20,294 bases of DNA from Caulobacterales bacterium 32-69-10 (GTDB lineage: Bacteria > Pseudomonadota > Alphaproteobacteria > Caulobacterales > Caulobacteraceae), in the NCBI GenBank assembly GCA_002280485.1, contig NCED01000010.1, positions 31,938 through 52,231 of the forward strand. Direction: 5' to 3'. A program made the position numbers and the translations under genes. Below the pieces are notes generated by a model. That model had not been told where the DNA came from. It worked only from the letters and a program-made list of their open reading frames with translations, and did not search any database. Below are positions 1 through 6,360 of the stretch, piece by piece. Within the stretch, counting starts at the first letter, position 1; each line of letters opens with the position of its first letter.

Positions 1-1365
1 CAGATCATGGGGCTGCTGGCCGCCGGCCTGATCGCGGTCCAGCTGGTGACCGTGGCCCTGGTCGTGTTCCTGCCGCCCGAGCGTCCGGCGGTATACCGCC
101 TGGGCGAGATCGCGGCGGCTCTGGAGGGGTCGGCTCTCCAGGCCCGTGACGGCCGGCCCCTGCAGAGAAGCGAGCGAGCATCGGCGCCGGGCATGCCGGG
201 GCAGAACCGCTTCGCCGACCGGCCGCGCAAGGTGCTGGCCGAGCTGATGGGCGTCGCCGAAGACCGGATCGTCTTCCGCATGAACCGGCCGCCGCCCTTC
301 GCCGCCGCGTCCCCCGGCGGCGGCCCGGGGCCAGGCGCGCGCCGGCCCGGCGAGGGGGCGGAGGTCCGGCGGCTGGAGGACGGAGGCGTTTTGGTGCGGC
401 GCAATTACCTCGGCATGCAGGGCCCGCGCACCTACGAGTTCCGGCTCGCCCCGGGGGACCTGCGCGGATTCGGCCTGGGGCGCTTCGAGGCCGACCGGCC
501 GATCATCGGCGACTTCACCGCCGCCATGAAGCAGGCCTCGGGCCGCTGGGTGGTGGTCGAGCCGACGCCCGAGCCCTTCCTCAACGGCTGGCAGCGGCGG
601 CTTCTGCTGTGGTTCCTCGGTTGCATGGCCGTGCTGGCGCCGGTGGGATACCTGTTCGCCCGCCGCATCACCGCCCCGTTGCGGGCCTTCTCCAGCGCCG
701 CCGAGCACGAGATGCAGGTGCGGCTGAAGCGCTATGTGCAGGACCGCACCGCCACCATGGCGGCGATCTCCCATGACCTGCGCACCCCGCTCGCCCGCAT
801 GCGTTTCAAGCTGGAGAAGGCGCCGCCCGAGCTGAAGACCACATTGGCGGCCGACGTCGACCAGATGGAGCAGATGCTGGCCACCGTCCTGGCCTTCATC
901 CGCGAGGGCGCCGAGGCGCGGCCCCGCGAGCGTATCGACCTGCTGTCGGTGCTTGAATGCGCGGTGGACGATGCGGCGGAGTCCGGCGGCCTGGTCGAAC
1001 TGGAGGCGGCCGAGCCTCTGATCGTCGAGGCCGACGCGCTCGGCCTGCAGCGCCTGTTCGCCAACCTGATCGACAACGCCCTCAAGTACGGCGCCAGCGC
1101 CCGGGTGCGGGTCCGCTCGGAACGGGGGGAGGGCGTGGTCGAGGTCGAGGACCATGGCCCCGGCCTCTCGGAGGAAGAGATGGAGCGCGTCTTCCAGCCG
1201 TTCTACCGCGGCGAGCCATCGCGCAGCCGCGACACCGGCGGCATCGGGCTGGGGCTGGCCGTCGCCCGCTCCATCGCCCGCGCCCACGGGGGCGAGGTGG
1301 GGTTGAGCACCGGCGGCCAAGGCGGGTTGACCGCCAGGGTGAGGTTGCCGCTGGCGCCGGCGTAG
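1..1365 (+). CDS. Sensor histidine kinase, EnvZ-like, 5' end probably outside window
   Basis: Inner-membrane two-component sensor that should autophosphorylate on histidine and pass phosphate to a response regulator, which is not in this window. Counting from the ATG at 7, the order is: first membrane helix (about residues 1-21), a periplasmic region of about 175 residues with a Pro/Gly-rich stretch near 95-115, second helix (about 199-217), HAMP linker, HisKA with SHDLRTPL and phospho-acceptor His256, then HATPase_c with N-box DNALKYG (Asn357), G1 DHGPG (Asp382) and G2 GGIGLGLA (about 411-418). All catalytic boxes look intact. The frame is open to the first base of the window, and kinases of this type normally carry a short cytoplasmic lead before the first helix, so the true start is probably upstream; ATG 7 is only the first visible candidate. 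The cognate regulator is usually the preceding gene. Family call is firm; the signal sensed is unknown. Confidence 0.9.
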   Translation, partial: QIMGLLAAGLIAVQLVTVALVVFLPPERPAVYRLGEIAAALEGSALQARDGRPLQRSERASAPGMPGQNRFADRPRKVLAELMGVAEDRIVFRMNRPPPFAAASPGGGPGPGARRPGEGAEVRRLEDGGVLVRRNYLGMQGPRTYEFRLAPGDLRGFGLGRFEADRPIIGDFTAAMKQASGRWVVVEPTPEPFLNGWQRRLLLWFLGCMAVLAPVGYLFARRITAPLRAFSSAAEHEMQVRLKRYVQDRTATMAAISHDLRTPLARMRFKLEKAPPELKTTLAADVDQMEQMLATVLAFIREGAEARPRERIDLLSVLECAVDDAAESGGLVELEAAEPLIVEADALGLQRLFANLIDNALKYGASARVRVRSERGEGVVEVEDHGPGLSEEEMERVFQPFYRGEPSRSRDTGGIGLGLAVARSIARAHGGEVGLSTGGQGGLTARVRLPLAPA

Positions 1366-1405
1366 CAAGTGGCGGCGCGCCCGCACATGCTATAGGCCGC
1401 AACCG

Positions 1406-2431
1406 ATGAGCGGCTGGCGGGAGCTATTGCGGAAGACGCCCCTGGGCGGTGCGGCGACGGGCCTTCGCCGCCGCCTGGCGGCGCGCCGTGACCGCGCCCT
1501 GATTGCTGCGTCGCCCCTGTTCGACGCAGACTGGTACGCGCGGACCTATCCCGAGGTCGGGACGGCCGATCCCCTCGGCCACTATCTGGAGACGGGGGCG
1601 GCGGCCGGCCTGCGGCCCAGCGCCTGGTTCGACGCGGCCTGGTACGCCGAGACCTATTCGGACGTCGCCGGGGTCAATCCCCTGGCCCACTACATCGCCT
1701 TCGGGGCGGCGGAGGGCCGCGATCCGAACCCCTTCTTCGCCACGCGCTGGTACCTGCGCAACAACCCGGCGGCGGGCGCCGCGACGACGCCCCTGGACCA
1801 CTATGTGACTGAGGGTGCGCGCGCCCTGCGAGACCCTTCCCCGGGCTTCGACGCCGCCTGGTACGCCGAATGCCACCCGCCGGCGGCGGCCGACCCCCTG
1901 GCCCATTTCCTCCTCGTCGGCCGGGGGGCGGGGCTCAGCCCGTCGCCCTATCGGCGCGAGCCCACCGGGCATCCCGTCTCCGCCGCCCGCATCGAGACGG
2001 TCAAGGCGCTGCAGCCGCTGGCGGGTGAGGTCGTCGCCCTCTTCGTCGCCCACGCGCCGGAGGGCCGGCTGAAGCCCAATGTCGCGCCCTATCTGGCGGC
2101 CCTGGACGCGGCCGGGGTGCGGGTGGTGCTGGTGGTCGCGACCGACCGGCCGTTCTCGGTCGAGGCCGCGGTTGAGGGGCGCCTCGCCGGCCTCCTGGTC
2201 CGGGACAACCAGGGCTATGACTTCGCCGCCTGGGCCCACGCCATGCGTTGCGAGCGTCCGCGCCAGCCCCGCCGATGTGGTCGCCGCCACCGAGAGCCTG
2301 GAACAGGCCTGGCACCTGCAGAGCTTCTTCCTCGCCTTCAAGCGCCGGGCGGTCTGCTCGGTCGCCCTGCAGGCCTTCTTCAGCCAGGTCCGCGCTCTGG
2401 CGGACAAGGACGAGGTGATCGCCGCCTATGA
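1406..2431 (+). CDS. Glycosyltransferase N-terminal part: WY-type repeats plus RgpF-like start, frame broken
   Basis: Starts at ATG 1406, 40 bases after the kinase. Residues 36-178 hold four copies of a roughly 35-residue unit (FDAxWYaxxYPdv...DPLaHYlexGaaeGr) that often precedes glycosyltransferase domains. Residues about 195-280 resemble the start of a rhamnan-synthesis F (RgpF) domain: VVALFVAHAPEGRLKPNV, then VRDNQGYDFAAWAHAMR. After about base 2245 this frame becomes Arg/Pro/Gly-rich with no family likeness and runs to a stop at 2431, while the homology resumes in another frame from about 2256 (VRASPADVVAATES). The conserved stretch usually found between these two parts, with a LNDS-type motif, is absent. 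I therefore read this as the 5' half of one gene damaged by a deletion plus frameshift, or mis-assembled. The last 60 or so residues of this ORF are probably not natural sequence. Polysaccharide synthesis is the likely role of the intact enzyme. Confidence 0.7.
   Translation: MSGWRELLRKTPLGGAATGLRRRLAARRDRALIAASPLFDADWYARTYPEVGTADPLGHYLETGAAAGLRPSAWFDAAWYAETYSDVAGVNPLAHYIAFGAAEGRDPNPFFATRWYLRNNPAAGAATTPLDHYVTEGARALRDPSPGFDAAWYAECHPPAAADPLAHFLLVGRGAGLSPSPYRREPTGHPVSAARIETVKALQPLAGEVVALFVAHAPEGRLKPNVAPYLAALDAAGVRVVLVVATDRPFSVEAAVEGRLAGLLVRDNQGYDFAAWAHAMRCERPRQPRRCGRRHREPGTGLAPAELLPRLQAPGGLLGRPAGLLQPGPRSGGQGRGDRRL
1511..1940 (+). repeat. Four tandem WY-type protein repeats (about 35 residues each)
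   Basis: Within the glycosyltransferase N-terminus, the units centre on FDADWYARTYPEV, FDAAWYAETYSDV, FFATRWYLRNNPA and FDAAWYAECHPPA. Each is followed by DPLxHY or a variant (DPLGHY, NPLAHY, TPLDHY, DPLAHF) and a Gly-Ala-rich end. The copies are divergent at protein and DNA level, so this is an old repeat domain and not a recent DNA duplication. Units three and four are the most degenerate. I infer a binding or scaffolding role; no catalytic residue is evident. Confidence 0.8.
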
Positions 2432-3881
2432 GGTGCCGCTGGCGTCCCGGTTGCAGGCGGCGGGCCTGCGCTGCGAGGCCCTGTTCCCCGGCGGCGACGG
2501 GACCAACCGCACCGTGTTCGACTGGCGGGGCCTGTTGGCCGCCGGCTTCCCGTTCGTGAAGACCCTGACCCTGCGCGGCGCCTTTCCGGGGGTCGACATC
2601 GCCGACTGGCGCGAGGTGCTGGGCGCCAAGGGCTTCGACCTCGACCTCGTCGCCCGCACCCTGGCCGCCGCGCCCGCCGCCGAGCCGGTGCGCGGCGCCT
2701 GGCCCCTGGTCCGCGAGCCCTGGCGGCCCGGGCCGGCGCGCGAGCCGTGGAAGATCGCCTTCATCGGTCCTTGGACCTTCGACAACGGCTTGGGCGAAGC
2801 CAGCCGCGGCTATCTGTCGGCCCTGTGGCGGACGGGGGTGCGGCTGAACCTGCACCCGATCGAACGGCCGCTGTCGACCCACGCCCGCATCGCGCCCACC
2901 GTGACGGTGCGCGAGTTCGACGGCCCCGCGGACGTCGCCGTCATCCATCTCAATCCCGACAGCTGGACCCTGCTCACCCCCGAGCAGCAGGCGGTGATCG
3001 CCCGGGCGCGCAGCCGCGCCGGTCTGTGGGCCTGGGAGATGGACCAGGTCCCCGACAATTGGCGGCCCAACTTCGAGCGCGTGGAGGCGATCTGGGCCCC
3101 CAGCCGCTACTGCGCCGAGGTGTTCCACGGCCAGACCGCGGCGCGCATCGCCGTCACCCCGCACGTGGTGCCGGTGGGGCCGGCGCCCGACCCGGCCGGC
3201 CGGGCGGCCCTGCTGCAGACCCTGGGGCTCGAGCCCGGCGCGCGCCTCATCCTCTACGCCTTCGACGGCTCCAGCTATCTGGAGCGCAAGAACCCCGCCG
3301 CCCTGGTGCGCGCCTTCGCCGCCTCCGGCCTGGCCGGGGAGGGTTGGCGGCTGGTGCTGAAAGTCAAACGCCTGACCGAGCGGGCGACGGAGGGCGCGGC
3401 CCTGGCCGCCCTCGTGGGCAAAACGGGCGGGGTGGTGATGATCGACCGCAACCTGGCACGGGGGGACATGTCGGCCCTGTTCGCCGCGGCGGACATATAC
3501 GCCTCGCCGCACCGGTCGGAGGGCTTCGGCCTGACCATCGCCGAGGCCATGGCGCAGGGCAAACTGGTGGTGGCCAGCGACTATGCCGGCAGCCGCGACT
3601 TCCTCGACGACAGCTGCGGCTATCCCGTGCCGGTGCGGTCCGTCCGGCTGGACCGGGATCTCGGCCACTATGGCCGCGGCGCGGCCTGGGCCGAGGTGGA
3701 CGAAACCGCCTTCGCCGCCGCCTTGAAGGGCGCCGCTGCGCGCGTCGCCGCCGGCGACCGCAGTCTGGGCTTGGCTGCGCGTGACCGCATCGCCGAGCGC
3801 TTGTCAGCCGAGGCGGTGGCCCTGGCCCTGCGCGAGGCCATGGCCGACCTGATCGGCGCCCAAGCGGCGCGCGCCGCGTGA
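2277..3881 (+). CDS. Glycosyltransferase C-terminal part: RgpF remainder plus GT4 domain
   Basis: Homology in this frame begins near 2256 (VRASPADVVAATES) and continues with EQAWHLQSFFLAFKRRA, the rest of an RgpF-like domain, then a GT-B/GT4 glycosyltransferase from about 2745. The GT4 part starts with KIAFIGPWTFDNGLGEASRG, has AIWAPSRYCAEVF and the nucleotide-sugar segment LILYAFDGSSYLERKNP, and ends with the retaining GT4 EX7E motif EGFGLTIAE (about 3521-3547). No convincing start codon or ribosome site precedes this half. GTG 2277 is the first plausible start after the break; an ATG at 2079 would add only out-of-frame shadow sequence. It is most likely the downstream half of the gene starting at 1406. 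The GT4 domain looks complete and could still act if translation restarts. Its stop overlaps the next gene's GTG (GTGA at 3878), indicating one transcription unit. Confidence 0.72.
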   Translation: MVAATESLEQAWHLQSFFLAFKRRAVCSVALQAFFSQVRALADKDEVIAAYEVPLASRLQAAGLRCEALFPGGDGTNRTVFDWRGLLAAGFPFVKTLTLRGAFPGVDIADWREVLGAKGFDLDLVARTLAAAPAAEPVRGAWPLVREPWRPGPAREPWKIAFIGPWTFDNGLGEASRGYLSALWRTGVRLNLHPIERPLSTHARIAPTVTVREFDGPADVAVIHLNPDSWTLLTPEQQAVIARARSRAGLWAWEMDQVPDNWRPNFERVEAIWAPSRYCAEVFHGQTAARIAVTPHVVPVGPAPDPAGRAALLQTLGLEPGARLILYAFDGSSYLERKNPAALVRAFAASGLAGEGWRLVLKVKRLTERATEGAALAALVGKTGGVVMIDRNLARGDMSALFAAADIYASPHRSEGFGLTIAEAMAQGKLVVASDYAGSRDFLDDSCGYPVPVRSVRLDRDLGHYGRGAAWAEVDETAFAAALKGAAARVAAGDRSLGLAARDRIAERLSAEAVALALREAMADLIGAQAARAA

Positions 3882-5278
3882 GCCGCATCCTGGAGCCGCC
3901 CTTCGTTCTGGCGCCCTTGCGGCCGGGCGGCTGGACCCTGCAGGGGGGGCTGCCGGGCGCCGGTGAATGGGTGGTGTTCGCGCAAGCAGACGCCGAGCTC
4001 GCGCCGGGCTTCACCCGCCTGCTGTCGGCGGCGATCCACGACCGGCCGGACGTGGACCTGTTCTATGGCGACGACGTCGACCTGTCGGCGCCGCCTGGCC
4101 GGCGCCTGCGGCTGAAGCCCGCCTTCAACCTGCCGCTGCTGCTGGCCCAGGACTATGTCGGCGCGCCCCTGGTCGTGCGGGCCTCCAGCCTGGCGCGGCT
4201 GGGCGGCGTCGACCCCGCCATGGGCGAGGCCGGGCTGTTCGACCTGGTGCTGCGGGCGCAGGGCGCCGGCCTGGCGACCGAGCGGGTCCCCCAGGTCCTG
4301 GCCGCCTATCCGGACGGGCGGCCCGCCGTGCCGGTCGCTGATCGACGGCGGGCGGTGGAGGCCTGGATCGGCGCCCGGCCCTATCAGGTCGTCGCCGGCC
4401 TGACCCCGGCCAGCCTGCAGCTGCGGCGCCGGTTCGACGTCTTCCCAGCAGTGACCCTGGTCGTTCCCACGCGACAGTCCGGCCCGGCGGGGGCGCCCTA
4501 TGTCGCTGAACTCCTGGACAGCCTGGCCGCCACCGACTGGCCGATGGACCGGATGCATGTCCTGGTCGGCGATGACAGCGACGCGGCCTCGACCTTCGCG
4601 GAGAAGCGCTGGCCGTTCGAGGTGCGCCGGCTGGCGACGCCGCGCGCGCCCGGCGAGGCGTTCAACTATGCGGCCAAGATGAACCGGCTGTGGCGCGCGG
4701 CCGGGACCGAGCAACTGGTCCTGATGAACGACGACGTGACGGTGCGCGGCCCCGGCTGGCTGCAGGCCCTGCTCACCTTCTCGATGGACGAGGACGTGGG
4801 CGGCGTCGGGGCGCGGCTGGTCTTCCCTGACGGCCGGCTCCAGCACGCGGGCGTCGCCCCGGTCCTGGGCGCCCCCGCCCACCTGTGGCACGCGCGGCCC
4901 GCCGACCGGCCGACCTATCAGGACTGGGCCCTGGTGCACCGCGACTGGTCGATGGTCACCGGCGCGGTCTTCGCGACGCGCCGCTCGGCGCTGGAGGCGG
5001 TCGGCGGCTTCGACGAGCGCTTCACCCTGGAGTTCAACGACCTCGACCTGTGCCTGCGCCTGCGGCTTCTGGGCCGGCGCATCGTCTGCACGCCCTTCGC
5101 CGAGCTGGCGCATCGGGAGATGGCGTCGCGTGGGTCCGCCCTGCCGGCGGGAGAGGAGATCGCGCTCTTCCTGAACCGCTGGCGCGACTACCTGGCGGAC
5201 GACCCCGCCTGGGCGCCCGGCCTGACCCAGGACCGCCTCGATCCGGAGCCGGTGGAGGGGCCGGACTGGTACGCCTGA
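3878..5278 (+). CDS. GT2-family glycosyltransferase with a second, truncated GT2-like half
   Basis: A 466-residue protein starting at GTG 3878, which overlaps the preceding stop. The C-terminal half (from about residue 190) is a GT-A/GT2 domain: VTLVVPTRQSG at the first strand, VLVGDDSDA, then LMNDDVTVRGPGWLQ carrying the acidic metal-binding motif, VGARLVFPDGRLQHAGV, and the acceptor-side GGFDERF followed by FNDLDLCLRLRLLGRRI. The N-terminal half (about 28-150) resembles the second half of another GT2 domain (WVVFAQADAELAPGF, DLFYGDDVDLS, VRASSLARLGGVDP) but lacks the nucleotide-binding first part. Such doubled GT2 proteins occur in O-antigen and capsule clusters. There is no signal peptide or membrane helix, so it should act in the cytoplasm on a lipid- or sugar-linked acceptor, together with the GT4 protein upstream. 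Sugar specificity cannot be read from sequence. Confidence 0.85.
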   Translation: MSRILEPPFVLAPLRPGGWTLQGGLPGAGEWVVFAQADAELAPGFTRLLSAAIHDRPDVDLFYGDDVDLSAPPGRRLRLKPAFNLPLLLAQDYVGAPLVVRASSLARLGGVDPAMGEAGLFDLVLRAQGAGLATERVPQVLAAYPDGRPAVPVADRRRAVEAWIGARPYQVVAGLTPASLQLRRRFDVFPAVTLVVPTRQSGPAGAPYVAELLDSLAATDWPMDRMHVLVGDDSDAASTFAEKRWPFEVRRLATPRAPGEAFNYAAKMNRLWRAAGTEQLVLMNDDVTVRGPGWLQALLTFSMDEDVGGVGARLVFPDGRLQHAGVAPVLGAPAHLWHARPADRPTYQDWALVHRDWSMVTGAVFATRRSALEAVGGFDERFTLEFNDLDLCLRLRLLGRRIVCTPFAELAHREMASRGSALPAGEEIALFLNRWRDYLADDPAWAPGLTQDRLDPEPVEGPDWYA

Positions 5279-5332
5279 CGCCGCAGGGGGTTGGCGCCTC
5301 CGGGGACCGGGCCTAGAGGGTCGTTCAACAAC

Positions 5333-5338
5333 AGGGGA
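5333..5338 (+). promoter_or_regulatory. Ribosome binding site choosing ATG 5348
   Basis: AGGGGA lies 9 bases before ATG 5348. This decides the start of the FAH-family gene over the open frame that extends back to 5291, because the family begins at MKLVTF with no extra N-terminus. Confidence 0.6.
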
Positions 5339-5347
5339 TCCAAGCCG

Positions 5348-6250
5348 ATGAAACTCGTCACTTTCCAGGGCGGCAAGGGCCCGCGCGCCGGGGTCGTGCT
5401 GGAGGACGGGCGGCTGCTGTGCCTCGCCACCGCCGCGCAAAAGGCCGGCGAGGGCCTCGACGCCTCGTCCCTGCTGGCGATCATCGGCGCCGGCCCGGCC
5501 GCGCTGGAGACGGTGCGCAAGCTGGCGGCTCGGGCCGGCGAGTTCCCCGAAGCGGTGGTGACCACCGCCCAGGTCAAGCTGCTCGCCCCGATCCCGCGCC
5601 CGGCCCGCAACGTGTTCTGTGTCGGCCTCAACTACGTCGATCACGTCGCCGAGGGCCACCGGGCCCGGCAGACCGAGATGAAGCTGCCGGAGGTCCCGAC
5701 CTTCTTCACCAAGTCCACCAATACGGTGGTGGGGCCGGACGCGGACGTCATGCTCCACGACGGCCTGACCGAGCTGCTCGACTACGAGGTCGAGCTTGTC
5801 GTGGTGATCGGCAAGGGCGGGCGCGACATCAAGAAGGCCGCGGCCTTCGACCATGTGTTCGGCTATTCGATCGGCAACGACGTCACCGCCCGCGACCTGC
5901 AGCGCAAGCACCTGCAGTGGTTCAAGGGCAAGTCGCTCGACACCAGCCTGCCGTTCGGCCCGTGGATCGTGACCGCCGACGAGATGGGCGCCCTGCCGGA
6001 CGTGCGCCTGTCGCTGACGGTCAACGGCGAGCCGCGCCAGTCGGCGACCGTTTCGCAGATGATCTTCGACATCCCGACCATCATCGAGCAGCTGTCGGCC
6101 GGCCTGACCCTGGAGGCCGGCGACATCATCTGCACCGGCACCCCTTCGGGCGTCGGCTTCGCCATGGAGCCGCAGCAGCGGCTGAAGGCGGGCGACGTGA
6201 TGGTGTGCACCATCGACAAGATCGGGACCCTGACGAACACGGTGCGGTAG
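5348..6250 (+). CDS. Fumarylacetoacetate hydrolase (FAH) family protein
   Basis: A 300-residue cytoplasmic enzyme of the FAH superfamily, which cleaves or hydrates 2-oxo/beta-diketo acids using a divalent metal (acylpyruvases, hydratases, decarboxylases, ureidoglycolate lyase). Visible family marks are RNVFCVGLNYVDHVAE, PTFFTKSTNTVVGP, the metal-ligand segment DYEVELVVVIGKGGRD, then GYSIGNDVTARDLQ, WFKGKSLDT and the C-terminal IICTGTPSGVGFAM. The catalytic and metal residues expected in the fold are present. The N-terminal 70 or so residues match the usual small extra domain of these proteins. The exact substrate cannot be assigned from sequence. It is followed after 110 bases by an exported hydrolase gene on the same strand; a shared catabolic role is possible but unproven. 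The region before it (5279-5347) shows a ribosome site but no clear promoter. Confidence 0.88.
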   Translation: MKLVTFQGGKGPRAGVVLEDGRLLCLATAAQKAGEGLDASSLLAIIGAGPAALETVRKLAARAGEFPEAVVTTAQVKLLAPIPRPARNVFCVGLNYVDHVAEGHRARQTEMKLPEVPTFFTKSTNTVVGPDADVMLHDGLTELLDYEVELVVVIGKGGRDIKKAAAFDHVFGYSIGNDVTARDLQRKHLQWFKGKSLDTSLPFGPWIVTADEMGALPDVRLSLTVNGEPRQSATVSQMIFDIPTIIEQLSAGLTLEAGDIICTGTPSGVGFAMEPQQRLKAGDVMVCTIDKIGTLTNTVR

Positions 6251-6360
6251 AGGCCCCTCCGTCCGCTTTCAGCGGCCACGGGGTAAGTCCCACCGGCTCT
6301 GGACGAACCCGCCGCCCCAGGCTCTTCTCCGCCCGAGAGAAGAAAACGGGGGAGGGGACG
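6251..6360. other. Short gap between FAH and tandem-hydrolase genes
   Basis: 110 bases without a gene. It holds the strong ribosome site for the hydrolase at its end, and a small hairpin (CTTCTC 6324-6329 with GAGAAG 6337-6342) followed by adenines and not thymines, so not a usual terminator. I see no clear promoter; read-through from the FAH gene is plausible. Confidence 0.5.

Noticed and set aside
2001..3668. A 555-residue open frame on the minus strand over the glycosyltransferase
   Set aside because: Antisense shadow of the GT4 gene with biased composition and no recognisable domain.
3668..5911. A 747-residue open frame on the minus strand
   Set aside because: It runs antisense across three well-supported plus-strand genes, has low-complexity Arg/Gly/Gln/His-rich composition typical of high-GC shadow frames, and shows no family motif.
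6324..6342. Small hairpin as a terminator after the FAH gene
   Set aside because: The stem is only 6 pairs with a 7-base loop, and it is followed by adenines on the plus strand; no thymine run in either direction.
5419..6360. Upstream extension of the tandem hydrolase frame to 5419
   Set aside because: This part overlaps the FAH gene in another frame and reads as Arg/Pro-rich noise; the Tat signal and ribosome site put the start at 6361.
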